Assembly: GCF_000786695.1 (NCBI RefSeq)
Contig: NZ_CP009962.1
Location: 1,674,001-1,738,000 of the forward strand
Source of the DNA: Collimonas arenae
GTDB taxonomy: Bacteria > Pseudomonadota > Gammaproteobacteria > Burkholderiales > Burkholderiaceae_D
DNA: 64,000 nucleotides
Direction of reading: 5' to 3'
Shown here piece after piece: positions 37,046-46,378 of this stretch. How positions within the stretch are numbered: the first letter of the stretch is position 1; each line of letters begins with the position of its first letter. The notes beneath the pieces are model-generated. The model made no database searches, had not been told where the DNA came from, and saw nothing but the letters and a program-made list of their open reading frames with translations. The position numbers and the translations under genes were made by a program.

Positions 37046-37741
37046 ATGAGCCTGTCTTCCAGCCCAACCGGCGCCGACAGTTCTGACGATATCGCCGCCG
37101 ACATCACGACGGCGATCGCCGAGCAGCGTCTGCCGCCCGGCACCAAATTACGGGAAGAAGCCCTGGCGCGCCTGTATTCCGTCAGCCGCACCAAGATCCG
37201 CGCGGCGCTGGTGATGCTGGCAAAAGACAAGCTGATCGACCTTGTGCCCGACAAGGGCGCGTTCGTAAGCCGTCCGACCGAAGAAGAAGCGCGCCAGATA
37301 TTTTTTGTGCGGCGCGTGCTAGAAGCGGCGCTGGTGCGCGAGTTTGTCGCCAAGGCCACCGCCGCCGACTATGCATTGCTGGAGCAACACTTGCAACAGG
37401 AGCGCGAGGCGCTGTCCAAAGAAAATCCGCAAATCCGCTCCCGGCTGTTGAGCGATTTCCATATCCTGCTGGCGCGCGCCGTTGGCAACCAGGTACTGAC
37501 CGATGTCCTGACCAAGCTGGCCGGGCGTAGCTCCCTGATTACCATGCTCTATCAATCCACCCGGGATGCGGCCTGTTCATCGGACGAACACGTCGAATTT
37601 CTGCAGGCAGCCAAAACAGGCGACGCCGAAAAAGCGGTTGAGCTGATGCTGCATCATCTGCACCATGTAGAGTCCGCGCTGCAGTTCGAAATACCTCCGC
37701 CGGGCGCCAAGAAGGATTTCGTCAAGGCGCTGCTGGCATAG
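37046..37741 (+). CDS. GntR-family regulator, FCD type
   Basis: 231 residues from the ATG at 37046 (AAGGA ten bases before). The winged helix shows LPPGTKLREEALARLYSVSRTKIRAALVMLAKDKLIDLVPDKGAFV. The FCD effector domain carries the metal-binding pattern around LLSDFHILLARAVGNQVL (Asp/His) and the later His pair in LMLHHLHHVE. It probably binds the palindrome at 35487-35502 and responds to a small acid. It follows the symporter by 124 bases. Confidence 0.9.
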   Translation: MSLSSSPTGADSSDDIAADITTAIAEQRLPPGTKLREEALARLYSVSRTKIRAALVMLAKDKLIDLVPDKGAFVSRPTEEEARQIFFVRRVLEAALVREFVAKATAADYALLEQHLQQEREALSKENPQIRSRLLSDFHILLARAVGNQVLTDVLTKLAGRSSLITMLYQSTRDAACSSDEHVEFLQAAKTGDAEKAVELMLHHLHHVESALQFEIPPPGAKKDFVKALLA

Positions 37742-37827
37742 AACGCGTCGAGAGCTTTCCGCGGTCTGCGGAGCCAGCTTTGCGTTCGCTTTTTCTTTTC
37801 ACCTCATTGAACGAATCGAGAAAAACG

Positions 37828-38058
37828 ATGATGGATTTATTTGCAGTTCCAGTGTTCGACGCCACCGTCATATTTGAAGGAAACGAACTGTTCAAAGGCA
37901 AGGGCGCAGCCGAGCATTGGGCTAAACGGCTGGCGGCTGAAATCGACAGCGAAACGACGGTGCGCAAGATCGGCACCGGCTGGGCCTTGTGCAGCACCGT
38001 GAATGGCGTCGATTGCATTTGGGGTATTCACGGCCAACGGCTGAAGCGCATGAACTGA
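37828..38058 (+). CDS. Small hypothetical protein
   Basis: 76 residues, no signal peptide. Begins MMDLFAVPVFDATVIFEGNELF and has a Lys/Ala-rich middle and C-terminal GVDCIWGIHGQRLKRMN. Coding use looks typical of the genome and a weak GAG ribosome site lies eight bases before the ATG. I recognise no family. It sits 86 bases after the gntR-type gene and ends 56 bases before the convergent LytTR gene. Confidence 0.55.
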   Translation: MMDLFAVPVFDATVIFEGNELFKGKGAAEHWAKRLAAEIDSETTVRKIGTGWALCSTVNGVDCIWGIHGQRLKRMN

Positions 38059-38114
38059 TCAGCCACTCGATTGGTAACGCCGGCCACAGAGGAAAACGGT
38101 CCGGCGGGTTGGCG

Positions 38115-38867
38115 CTACATCTGTTTGAACAGATGGATAAAGCTGCGGCTCACTTCCAGTTTTTCAGTATGTCCCTTGACCAGCACTTGGTGACGGCCAC
38201 GCATGTCGCGCGTGATGCCGTCGATGGCGCTCACGTTCACCAAGGTGGCGCGGTGGATTTGCCAGAACAAATCCGGATCCAGTTCTTCGGCCAGATCGCG
38301 CACCGGCTTGCGGATCAAGGCTTCGTAGGTGGCAGTCTGGACGCTGGTATATTTTTCATCGGAACGGAAAAACAGGATTTCCTGCACAGGAATCAGCCGC
38401 AGCTGCTGGCCGATGCTGGCCTGTATCCATTGCAGATAGACCGGTTTGGTGGCGATACCCATTTGCTTGGCCAGCTGCGTCAGCATCGAGCCCATGTCGG
38501 TCGGCGGTGAGCTCAGGCGCGCCTTGAGGCGGGTTACCGTCAGCTTCAAGCGTTCGGCTTCAGCAGGCTTCAGGATATAGTCGACGGCGCCTTGTTCGAA
38601 TGCTTCAATCGCGTATTCGTCGTAAGCCGTGATGAAAACGATATGGCTTTTGCTGCCGATTTCTTGCGCCGCCTGCAGACCGGTCTTGCCTGGCATGCGG
38701 ATGTCGAGAAAAGTGAAATCCGGCTCCAGCTGGTCGACCAGTTCGATGGCTTCATCGCCGTTCTTGGCTTCGCCGAGGATCTCCAGTTCCGGCCACGCCT
38801 GGCTCAGGCGCAGGCGGATCTGGTCGCGCATCAGGCGTTCGTCATCGGCGATGATTGCAGTAGGCAT
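38115..38867 (-). CDS. LytTR-family response regulator
   Basis: 250 residues. N-terminal receiver domain with the acidic pair DDER near the start, phospho-acceptor Asp55 in FLDIRMPGKTG, and the Lys in YILKPAEAERL. The C-terminal LytTR DNA-binding domain (about 145-250) shows VQEILFFRSDEKYTSVQT and LFWQIHRATLVNVSAI. The pair AlgR/LytR/AgrA is the closest match. Partner of the sensor kinase at 39710, separated by one gene. Confidence 0.93.
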   Translation of the reverse strand: MPTAIIADDERLMRDQIRLRLSQAWPELEILGEAKNGDEAIELVDQLEPDFTFLDIRMPGKTGLQAAQEIGSKSHIVFITAYDEYAIEAFEQGAVDYILKPAEAERLKLTVTRLKARLSSPPTDMGSMLTQLAKQMGIATKPVYLQWIQASIGQQLRLIPVQEILFFRSDEKYTSVQTATYEALIRKPVRDLAEELDPDLFWQIHRATLVNVSAIDGITRDMRGRHQVLVKGHTEKLEVSRSFIHLFKQM

Positions 38868-38887
38868 AGGCAGGTTTTATCAAGAAT

Positions 38888-39604
38888 TTAACGTTTTTTG
38901 ACGGAGCCGGAACCCATGATGCTGGAGTGCACCTGCGGATCTCCCAAGTAGGATACATCACCGGAGCCGGCTGTGGATACTGACAGTATCTTGCTGGCAT
39001 ACACATGGGCGTCGCCGCTGCCGACTATCGATACATTGGTGTTTTCCGCCATCAGGTCAAAACCGTTGTAATCGCCGCTGCCGGCGATCGAGACGCGCAG
39101 ATTGCGGGTCTTGCCTTTGACCTTGATATCGCCGGCGCCGGCGATCGAGGCATTGACGTTAGGCGCATTCAGTTCACCGCTGATGTTGCCGGAGCCGGCG
39201 ATGGAGATCTTGATCGTATCTTTTCCGCTCAATTTACCGAGTACTTTGAGATCGCCGGAACCGAAGATGCTCAAACCGTTTACATCCGGCGCGGTGAGGT
39301 AGACATTGACGTCATGATGGCTGAAAAAAGAACTGCCTTTCAAAAACACTTTGAGGACGCCGCCGCTGGTTTCAAACTCAACCCGCGAGCCTGCGTTGCT
39401 TTCCGCTTCGATGATCGCCGGCTTGGCTGGACCCTGGGTCAGAAATACATTCACGGCGTCCATGATTTCGACTTGCTGGAAATCGCCTACCGGCCGCTCA
39501 ACCTTGACCACATCGGCAGCCAGGCTGGCGCTGCAGCTGAGCAAAGGAATCATTGCGGCGGTAGCTAATGTAAAAACGAAGGCAAAGCGTGAGAGCGGTT
39601 TCAT
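38888..39604 (-). CDS. Exported GIN-domain (DUF2807) protein
   Basis: 238 residues from the ATG at 39604. Signal peptide to about residue 27. The mature part has the DUF2807 head-GIN layout: repeated GSGD/GAGD turns (LKVLGKLSG, GSGNISGELN, GAGDIKVKGK, GSGDYNGFDL, GSGDVSYLG) that build a right-handed beta-helix. Location between the LytTR regulator and the sensor kinase suggests that it serves the same system, perhaps as a surface protein under its control. Confidence 0.85.
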   Translation of the reverse strand: MKPLSRFAFVFTLATAAMIPLLSCSASLAADVVKVERPVGDFQQVEIMDAVNVFLTQGPAKPAIIEAESNAGSRVEFETSGGVLKVFLKGSSFFSHHDVNVYLTAPDVNGLSIFGSGDLKVLGKLSGKDTIKISIAGSGNISGELNAPNVNASIAGAGDIKVKGKTRNLRVSIAGSGDYNGFDLMAENTNVSIVGSGDAHVYASKILSVSTAGSGDVSYLGDPQVHSSIMGSGSVKKR

Positions 39605-39709
39605 ATACGTGTTTCCTGTTACTTCTGTGGCGAGTTCGAGTCTCGGAGGCTGCTGCAAACACACCTGGCATTGTTGCTCCGCCTAGCCATTTGTGTGTGC
39701 AACAGCCTC

Positions 39710-41170
39710 TTAGGTTTTTTTACCGTTACCGTTGCCGACAACCTGGTAAGGCACTTCAATCGTGGAACGTACGCCGCTCGGGCTGTTGGGAGCAATCACC
39801 AGTTGTGCAGCGGCGCCATGTAACAGTTTGAGGCGATCGCGGATACTTTGCAATCCCAGCCCGGTGCCGTTGCTGGGAACGGCGCCAAAACCGAGGCCGT
39901 CGTCAGTCACGCTTACCCGCAGCTTGTTGTCAGCCACTTCTGCGTTGATGCGCAGGGTGCCGCCATCGGTCTTGCTTTCCAGGCCGTGCTTGATGGCGTT
40001 CTCCACCAGCGATTGCAGCATCATCGGCGGGAACGCGGCGCTACGCAGCCCGTCCGATATCTGGAGATCGACAACCAGGCGCTCTTCCATGCGCATCTTC
40101 AACAGATCCAGGTAAGCCTTCACAATATCGACTTCGCGACCCAGCGTGGTGACGGTGGCGGTTTCCCGCATTTGCGGCAAGACCGCACGCAGATACTGGA
40201 TCAAGCGCTTTTGCATGGCCGAGGCGCGCGGCGGATCGGTTTCGATCAGATACTCGACCGAGGCCAGGGTGTTGAACAGGAAATGCGGTTCAACCTGGGC
40301 CTGGATCATCTGCATCTTGGCTTCCGATACTTCGCGTTGCAGGTTGGCGTGTTCGGCAGCGGCGTTGGCGGCCTGGGCTCGCGCTTCAGCACGTTTCTTG
40401 CCGCCCATCAGAGCCTTGGTGCCGAACAGGCCGAGCATCAGCAGCAGGACAAAATTAACAAACCATTCGGACGATTTTTTCTGGTAGCGGGCAACCTGCT
40501 GCTCGGCTTTTTCAGCGGCAGCTTCATGGATGGCTGCAACTGCATCGTTGATCGCCTGGTTGACGTCCGCAGTCGCTTCAGGCGGTAATTTCAGATCCAG
40601 GCTGGCGGCGTTGGGTACCGGCGGCACAGGCGGCACAGGCGGCAACGGCGGTTTTGGCGAGACGCTTGATTCCGGTTTTACGCCGGATACGGGCGGTGCT
40701 GCCGCCGCTACGGGCTTGCTGGAATCGCTGTCGCTGTCGTCATCGGACGCTGCGCTGGCAATTGAAGCAGCAGAAGCAGCAGAAGCAGCAGCAGGCGTAC
40801 TGCCGGCATCGTTGCTATCGTCATAGGTATAGGCCTTGATATGTACGCCAGTGTCGTCGATACGGATATCGGTGTTGCCTTTGCCAGGATTGCTGGCCTT
40901 GCTCGAATCCCGGCCGTCGTGGCCGATCACCACTACTTTGGTGCCCTTGCTCGGATGCTGGCTGACGCGGTCGATCAGCACTACTTCACTGGACGAAAAC
41001 AAGGTGTCTTGCAAAATGCTGGCGCCAATCATGACCAGCACCGCAAACAAGAAAAATTTCCACCATGAGAGTTGTGTAACCCAGCTCGCTATTTTGTCGA
41101 AACTTTGTGACAGGTAGCCTGAAGCAGTGGCGGTATTTTTTTTCAACGAGGCGAGCGTATCAGGATTCAT
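39710..41170 (-). CDS. LytS-like sensor histidine kinase
   Basis: 486 residues from the ATG at 41170. A membrane helix at about 32-52 and a second near 225-245 frame a large, Pro/Ser/Asp-rich outer segment (about 60-220) with no known domain. The kinase core is of the His_kinase (LytS/YehU) type: the phospho-acceptor His296 in VEPHFLFNTLASVEYL, then NAIKHGLESK and GTGLGLQSIRDRL for ATP binding. It should pass phosphate to the LytTR regulator on the same strand. Confidence 0.92.
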   Translation of the reverse strand: MNPDTLASLKKNTATASGYLSQSFDKIASWVTQLSWWKFFLFAVLVMIGASILQDTLFSSSEVVLIDRVSQHPSKGTKVVVIGHDGRDSSKASNPGKGNTDIRIDDTGVHIKAYTYDDSNDAGSTPAAASAASAASIASAASDDDSDSDSSKPVAAAAPPVSGVKPESSVSPKPPLPPVPPVPPVPNAASLDLKLPPEATADVNQAINDAVAAIHEAAAEKAEQQVARYQKKSSEWFVNFVLLLMLGLFGTKALMGGKKRAEARAQAANAAAEHANLQREVSEAKMQMIQAQVEPHFLFNTLASVEYLIETDPPRASAMQKRLIQYLRAVLPQMRETATVTTLGREVDIVKAYLDLLKMRMEERLVVDLQISDGLRSAAFPPMMLQSLVENAIKHGLESKTDGGTLRINAEVADNKLRVSVTDDGLGFGAVPSNGTGLGLQSIRDRLKLLHGAAAQLVIAPNSPSGVRSTIEVPYQVVGNGNGKKT

Positions 41171-41276
41171 AGAATGGGGAACCAGGTTGTGCGGCAACTT
41201 TATAAAGTTGTCGTCATTTTAAACGGAACGGACGCAGCAGTCTGGTCGTTTTGCCATACCGTATGAACGGCGGGTA

Positions 41277-41561
41277 TTAGAGCGCGCTGAGCGCTGCTGT
41301 CGCGGTGTTCGCGTTTTTCTTGCGTGCTATCTTCTTCATGTTTTGCGCGCGGTCCTGCGCTGCGTACATGGCTTTTTCTTCTGGAGTCAGGCGTTTGCCG
41401 ATGATGACGATAGGTGGCATCAGCAGCGGAATGCCGGTTGAATTCGCGGCCGGTTTGACGGCGGCTTGCTTGGCAGCGCCGGCGGCCATGGCGGGTACTG
41501 CGCTCATGCTCATGGTCGCTAAAAGCGTTGCTGCGACCAGTGATTTAGACAATGTGTTCAT
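41277..41561 (-). CDS. Small secreted protein with an IGKR motif
   Basis: 94 residues from the ATG at 41561, with GGAG seven bases before. Signal peptide cut near AMAAG. The mature part has one motif PPIVIIGKRLTPEEKAMYA and a basic C-terminal tail (KKIARKKN). The same motif occurs three times in the next upstream gene. Function unknown. Reads toward the kinase gene and may share its transcript. Confidence 0.72.
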   Translation of the reverse strand: MNTLSKSLVAATLLATMSMSAVPAMAAGAAKQAAVKPAANSTGIPLLMPPIVIIGKRLTPEEKAMYAAQDRAQNMKKIARKKNANTATAALSAL

Positions 41562-41619
41562 TTGCATTCTCCGGGGATGGATCTGCGACTAAACGATGCT
41601 TAAGTTGCAGAGATACTGC

Positions 41620-41943
41620 TTAAATGACTGCTTTCTTGTGGTTGCCTTCTTGCTGCGCCAGCATGGCTTTTTGTTCGCGGTTCAGGCGTTTGCCGATGAC
41701 GGTGATGGTCGGCAGGTAGTCGTCTTTCTGCGCCAGGGCCAGCTTTTCTTGCGCTGTCAGGCGTTTGCCGACGATCGTCACGGTTGCCAGCAATTCGGTG
41801 TGGACTGGGCGCTTGCCGATGATGGTGATGGTTGGCAGCGTCGAGACTTCGGTTTGTTGCGGTGCTGCTTGTGCTGTGGTGATGCCGCAAGCCAGGGTAG
41901 CGATGGACAGGATGGCGATCAGTGCTTTGTTTGTTGTGTTCAT
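41620..41943 (-). CDS. Small secreted protein with three IGKR repeats
   Basis: 107 residues from the ATG at 41943 (GGAG seven bases before). Signal peptide cut near AQAAP. The mature ~85 residues are almost only repeats: LPTITIIGKRPVHTE, ATVTIVGKRLTAQEK, LPTITVIGKRLNREQK. Each is a beta-like hydrophobic stretch, then GKR and an acidic/basic helix. I recognise no family. First in the minus-strand order before its single-repeat paralogue and the LytS/LytTR genes. Confidence 0.75.
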   Translation of the reverse strand: MNTTNKALIAILSIATLACGITTAQAAPQQTEVSTLPTITIIGKRPVHTELLATVTIVGKRLTAQEKLALAQKDDYLPTITVIGKRLNREQKAMLAQQEGNHKKAVI

Positions 41944-42331
41944 TTGTATTCTCCGTTGAGTGATTTGTTTGTGTGTCTGACGTTGTTGCATGTCGTCACT
42001 TTAGGGAGGGGGAGGGCAAGTCGCCAGCTGCTTGCGACAAGTTGCAGGAAATGCGGGACAGAATACAAAAAAGCGAGCCTGGGCTGCAGCGGATTTATCT
42101 TGCTTTTGCCGGGTTTGCGCCTGGCTAGCCCCACAGACTGCCGTTTTTCCATCAATTTTTAGTAATCTTGAATTGATTTAATGGCAACCAAATTTGGATG
42201 AGTATAGGGATATTCGGTATTTCTCTTATGCAAATTGATTCTATGAACATGCAAAAAAGTTCGTTCTCTTTATAACAAACCAGTGAGATTATCTTCGTTC
42301 TTTAGCCGTATTTGTAATAAGAGGACGATGT
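41944..42331 (+). promoter_or_regulatory. Regulatory region upstream of cysTWA-cysB
   Basis: 388 bases between divergent genes, AT-rich near 42150-42320. It must hold the cys promoter. AAAAGTTCGTTCT at 42255-42267 and TTCGTTCT at 42294-42301 recur in the region before sbp at 23.55 kb. CysB itself is the last gene of the operon, so self-control by CysB is likely. No gene seen in the gap. Confidence 0.45.
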
Positions 42332-43207
42332 ATGACAGCTGCAGCACTTCCCGCTCACAGTCTCGCAAGCAAGCCCGCCGCACCGTTTCGTGTGATGCCG
42401 GGGTTTCGCTTGTCGCTCGGGTTTACGCTGTTCTATCTCGCCTTGATCGTATTGATCCCCTTGTCGGCGGTGTTCCTCAAGACCTTCACGCTAAGCTGGG
42501 ACGGTTTCGTCGCCGCCGTTACTTCGCCACGGGTCATGGCCTCGTACCGCCTGACTTTCGGCACATCTTTATTAGCAGCGCTGATCAATGCCTTTTTTGG
42601 CGGCATCGTGGCGTGGGTGCTGGTGCGCTATCAATTCCCGGGCAAGAAACTGATCGATGCCCTGGTCGACCTGCCGTTTGCGCTGCCAACGGCAGTGGCT
42701 GGCATTGCCTTGACCGCGCTGTATTCCGGCAACGGCTGGATTGGACAATACCTGGAGCCGCTAGGGATCAAAGTTGCATTTACGCCGCTGGGTATATTAG
42801 TAGCGCTGACCTTTATCGGCTTGCCATTCGTGGTGCGCACGGTGCAGCCGGTGCTGGAAGATGCCGAGAAGGAGCTGGAAGAAGCTGCCGCTAGTCTCGG
42901 GGCCAATCATTGGCAGACTTTTATCCGGGTTATTTTCCCAACCGTGTTCCCGGCATTGCTGACCGGCTTTGCGCTGTCCTTTGCGCGTGCCACCGGTGAA
43001 TACGGCTCGGTGATTTTCATTGCCGGCAATATGCCCATGGTGTCGGAAATTACCCCGCTGTTCATTATTACCAAGCTTGAACAATACGATTACGCCGGCG
43101 CCACCGCGATTGCCGTTGTCATGCTGACAGTATCTTTTCTGCTGCTGTTAGCTATTAATGTCTTGCAAGCCTGGACTCGCAAACGCGGTCAGTCGGCCAA
43201 CGCATAG
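42332..43207 (+). CDS. cysT: Sulfate ABC transporter permease CysT
   Basis: 291 residues; AGAGG precedes the ATG. Six-helix permease with the EAA loop ELEEAAASLGANHWQTFIRVIFPTVFPALLTG, and the N-terminal PGFRLSLGFTLFYLALIVLIPLSAVF typical of CysT/CysU. Pairs with CysW to form the channel for sulfate or thiosulfate from Sbp. First gene of cysT-cysW-cysA-cysB. Confidence 0.95.
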   Translation: MTAAALPAHSLASKPAAPFRVMPGFRLSLGFTLFYLALIVLIPLSAVFLKTFTLSWDGFVAAVTSPRVMASYRLTFGTSLLAALINAFFGGIVAWVLVRYQFPGKKLIDALVDLPFALPTAVAGIALTALYSGNGWIGQYLEPLGIKVAFTPLGILVALTFIGLPFVVRTVQPVLEDAEKELEEAAASLGANHWQTFIRVIFPTVFPALLTGFALSFARATGEYGSVIFIAGNMPMVSEITPLFIITKLEQYDYAGATAIAVVMLTVSFLLLLAINVLQAWTRKRGQSANA

Positions 43208-43216
43208 GAACCGGAT

Positions 43217-44158
43217 ATGAGCGCGACGATCAGCAATTTCACTCCCTCTGCGGCCCTTTCGGCAACTGCGGTCTCCAGGCCGCAATTCAGAGGCGAGCCG
43301 GTCCACGTTCCCAATGCGACGCTGGAGCCGCTTTGGGTGCGTACTTTATTAATGACGGTAGCGCTGCTGTTTCTCGCCTTGTTCCTGGTCGTGCCCCTGT
43401 TGTCGGTGTTTGCCGAGGCATTTAAAAAGGGCTGGGAAGCCTATCTGGCGGCAATCATCGAGCCTGACGCCATTAGCGCCATCAAGCTGACGTTGCTGAC
43501 CGCCGCGATAGCTGTTCCGCTCAACCTGGTGTTCGGCATCGCCGCTTCCTGGACCATCGCCAAGTTTGAATTCCGTGGCAAGAATATCTTGCTGACCCTG
43601 ATTGATTTACCGTTCTCGGTCTCACCTGTGATTTCCGGCCTGATCTACGTATTGCTGTTTGGCGCCCAGGGCTGGTTTGGTCCGTGGCTGCGCGAGCACG
43701 ACATAAAGATCCTGTTTGCCGTACCGGGCATTGTGCTGGCGACCATATTCGTGACTTTTCCGTTTGTCGCCCGCGAACTGATTCCGTTGATGCAGGAGCA
43801 AGGCAGCGAAGAGGAAGAAGCGGCCCTTGTGCTGGGTGCTTCCGGTTGGAAGACTTTCCGCCATGTGACGTTGCCGAATATCAAGTGGGGTTTGCTGTAC
43901 GGCGTGATTTTATGCAATGCGCGCGCCATGGGAGAGTTCGGCGCGGTGTCCGTGGTGTCCGGCCATATCCGCGGCGAGACCAACACCATTCCTTTGCAGG
44001 TCGAGATTCTGTACAACGAATATAACTTCCAGGCCGCGTTTGCGGTGGCGTCGTTGCTGGCGTTCCTGGCGTTGCTGACGCTGGCGCTGAAATCATTCAT
44101 CGAATGGCGTTTGCGTGAAACCGTCGCACCGCACTATACAAGTCAGGAACAAGCATGA
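43217..44158 (+). CDS. cysW: Sulfate ABC transporter permease CysW
   Basis: 313 residues with a ~40-residue polar N-terminal tail then six helices. The EAA loop reads [53 protein letters not shown] is the CysW signature. Starts 10 bases after cysT and overlaps cysA by 4 bases. Confidence 0.95.
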   Translation: MSATISNFTPSAALSATAVSRPQFRGEPVHVPNATLEPLWVRTLLMTVALLFLALFLVVPLLSVFAEAFKKGWEAYLAAIIEPDAISAIKLTLLTAAIAVPLNLVFGIAASWTIAKFEFRGKNILLTLIDLPFSVSPVISGLIYVLLFGAQGWFGPWLREHDIKILFAVPGIVLATIFVTFPFVARELIPLMQEQGSEEEEAALVLGASGWKTFRHVTLPNIKWGLLYGVILCNARAMGEFGAVSVVSGHIRGETNTIPLQVEILYNEYNFQAAFAVASLLAFLALLTLALKSFIEWRLRETVAPHYTSQEQA

Positions 44159-45234
44159 GCATCCAGGTAAGCAACATCAACAAGCGTTTCGGCGATTTTG
44201 TCGCCCTCAATAATGTCTCGCTGGAATTTCCCACTGGCGAACTCACCGCGTTGCTAGGTCCGTCCGGTTGCGGCAAAACCACCTTGCTGCGGATTATCGC
44301 CGGCCTCGAAGGGCAGGACAGCGGCCAAGTTTTGCTGGAAGGAGAAGATGCCTCCTCGCGCCACGTGCGCGAACGCCAGGTCGGCTTTGTGTTCCAGCAT
44401 TACGCTTTGTTCAAGCACATGACCGTGTTTGAGAACATCGCCTTCGGCCTGCGCGTCAAGCCGCGTGCCCAGCGTCCGAGCGAAAGCGTGATCCGTGAAA
44501 AAGTCATGCGCTTGCTGGAGCTGGTGCAGCTGGATTGGCTGGCCGACCGCTATCCGCCGCAATTGTCCGGTGGCCAGCGCCAGCGGATCGCACTGGCGCG
44601 GGCGCTGGCGGTAGAGCCGCGCGTACTGCTGCTCGATGAACCGTTCGGTGCGCTCGACGCCAAAGTGCGCAAGGAATTGCGGCGCTGGTTGCGTCGCTTG
44701 CACGATGAGTTGCATGTCACCAGTATTTTTGTAACGCATGATCAAGAAGAAGCGCTGGAAGTGGCTGACCAGATCGTGCTGATGAACAAGGGCAATGTCG
44801 AACAGATCGGCGTGCCGCAGCAAGTCTATGACAATCCGGCTTCGCCTTTTGTCTATGGCTTCCTGGGCAACGTCAACCTGTTCCATGGCCGCGTGCATCA
44901 AGGCGTGCTGGATAGCGCCGGCATGCGCTTCGATGCGCCCAACTATGCCGAAACCGAAGACGCGCAAGGCATCGGCTATGTGCGGCCGCATGACCTGGAG
45001 ATCGACCGCTACAGCGCAGGCGCCGAAGGCATCGTAGTCAAGCTCAAGCGCGCCCACGCCATCGGCCCGCTGGCGCAGCTGGAACTGCAGCGTAGCGATG
45101 ACGCCGATGCTGGCTTGATCGAAGCCGTGATTTCCAGCGAACGCTTCCAGCAGCTCAATTTAAAAGATGGCGAAACCCTGTTGGTGCGTCCGCGCCGCCT
45201 GCACGTATTCGTAGATCAACCTCTAGAACGTTAA
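44155..45234 (+). CDS. cysA: Sulfate/thiosulfate ABC transporter ATPase
   Basis: 359 residues. Walker [11 protein letters not shown]-loop [13 protein letters not shown], signature [15 protein letters not shown], Walker [14 protein letters not shown]-loop [10 protein letters not shown]. The C-terminal ~110 residues form the TOBE-like regulatory domain with [15 protein letters not shown] and the [14 protein letters not shown] stretch typical of CysA. ATGA overlap with cysW. Confidence 0.95.
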   Translation: MSIQVSNINKRFGDFVALNNVSLEFPTGELTALLGPSGCGKTTLLRIIAGLEGQDSGQVLLEGEDASSRHVRERQVGFVFQHYALFKHMTVFENIAFGLRVKPRAQRPSESVIREKVMRLLELVQLDWLADRYPPQLSGGQRQRIALARALAVEPRVLLLDEPFGALDAKVRKELRRWLRRLHDELHVTSIFVTHDQEEALEVADQIVLMNKGNVEQIGVPQQVYDNPASPFVYGFLGNVNLFHGRVHQGVLDSAGMRFDAPNYAETEDAQGIGYVRPHDLEIDRYSAGAEGIVVKLKRAHAIGPLAQLELQRSDDADAGLIEAVISSERFQQLNLKDGETLLVRPRRLHVFVDQPLER

Positions 45235-45244
45235 GGAGAACAGT

Positions 45245-46237
45245 ATGAATTTTCAGCAATTGCGCTCGATCCGCGAAGCAGCCCGTTGCGGTTTCAACCT
45301 GACCGAAGTGGCGAACGTGTTATTTACTTCGCAACCCGGCGTCAGCCGCCAGATCCGTGAACTGGAAGAAGAGCTCGGCGTCGATATCTTCATCCGCAAC
45401 GGCAAGCGCCTGATCGGCCTGACCGATCCCGGCAAAGGCATCCTGAAGATCGTAGAAAGATTGCTGCAGGAAGCAGAAAACCTGCGCCAGGCCAGCCAGG
45501 AATACTCAGGTGAAACCAGCGGCACCCTGACCGTCGCTGCTACGCATACCCAGGCGCGCTATGCCTTGCCGCGTGTGGTGCAGGGCTTCCGCGCCAGTTT
45601 TCCGGATGTGCGCATCGCTCTGCAACAGAGTTCGCCGGAGCATATCGCCGACTGGGTCATCTCCGGCAAGGCCGATGTCGGCATCGCCACCGAAGGGCTG
45701 ACGCAGTTCAAGGAGCTGATTTCCTTTCCATGCTACGAGTGGAGTCACGTGCTGGTCGTGCCGGAAGGGCATCCGCTGCTGGCGATCGATGCGCCGATCA
45801 GCCTGGTTGATCTCGCCGCTTATCCATTGATTACCTACGACATCGGCTTCACCGGCCGCGGCCATATCGATGACGCCTTCCGTAAGGCCGGCATCGCGCC
45901 GGATATTGTGTTGACGGCAATGGATTCGGATGTGATCCAGCAGTATGTGGCGCTGGGACTAGGCATCGGCCTGGTGGCGTCGATGGCGACTGAACATAGC
46001 CGCCAGAACGGTTTGCGGTCGATCGAGGTATCGCACTTGCTGGCCTCGAACGTGACGCGGCTGGCGGTAAGGCGCGGCGCCTATCTGCGTTCTTATACAT
46101 ATGACTTCATTTTGCAGTTTGCGCCGCAGCTCAAGCGCGAAGATATCATCGAAGCGCTGCATGCGGAGCCGCATAGCGCCGGTAGCAGTGCCGTACACAA
46201 TGTGGATTTTGAGCAGCGTATCCTGAAAATCGCCTGA
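45245..46237 (+). CDS. cysB: CysB, LysR-type regulator of sulfur assimilation
   Basis: 330 residues. LysR winged helix: MNFQQLRSIREAARCGFNLTEVANVLFTSQPGVSRQIRELEEELG, the CysB/Cbl hallmark. Effector domain carries ATHTQARYALP, the O-acetylserine or sulfate-binding site region. It activates sulfate uptake when O-acetylserine builds up. It is the last gene of the cysTWA operon, 10 bases after cysA; it may also control the sbp-ssu block. Confidence 0.95.
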   Translation: MNFQQLRSIREAARCGFNLTEVANVLFTSQPGVSRQIRELEEELGVDIFIRNGKRLIGLTDPGKGILKIVERLLQEAENLRQASQEYSGETSGTLTVAATHTQARYALPRVVQGFRASFPDVRIALQQSSPEHIADWVISGKADVGIATEGLTQFKELISFPCYEWSHVLVVPEGHPLLAIDAPISLVDLAAYPLITYDIGFTGRGHIDDAFRKAGIAPDIVLTAMDSDVIQQYVALGLGIGLVASMATEHSRQNGLRSIEVSHLLASNVTRLAVRRGAYLRSYTYDFILQFAPQLKREDIIEALHAEPHSAGSSAVHNVDFEQRILKIA

Positions 46238-46345
46238 GTCGAGAACTTGCTCTAAACCGGATTTCTCCACGCATAAGTCACGTTGCTGTCATATTGCGGC
46301 GATACGATTCGTTTGTCTCCTCCGATCCCCTGGGATTTGGATTTT

Positions 46346-46378
46346 GCCCGCCGCCGCAAGGCTTGGCGGGCTTTTCTT
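46346..46378 (+). terminator. Probable terminator after cysB
   Basis: GCCCGCC at 46346-46352 pairs with GGCGGGC at 46365-46371, followed by TTTTCTTT. It lies 108 bases past the cysB stop. The stem is short but GC-rich. Confidence 0.6.

Noticed and set aside
41620..41943. IGKR repeats as TonB boxes or a TonB receptor plug
   Set aside because: The VxVxGxR look recalls the start of TonB receptors, but the protein is only 107 residues and repeats the motif three times with no plug or barrel.
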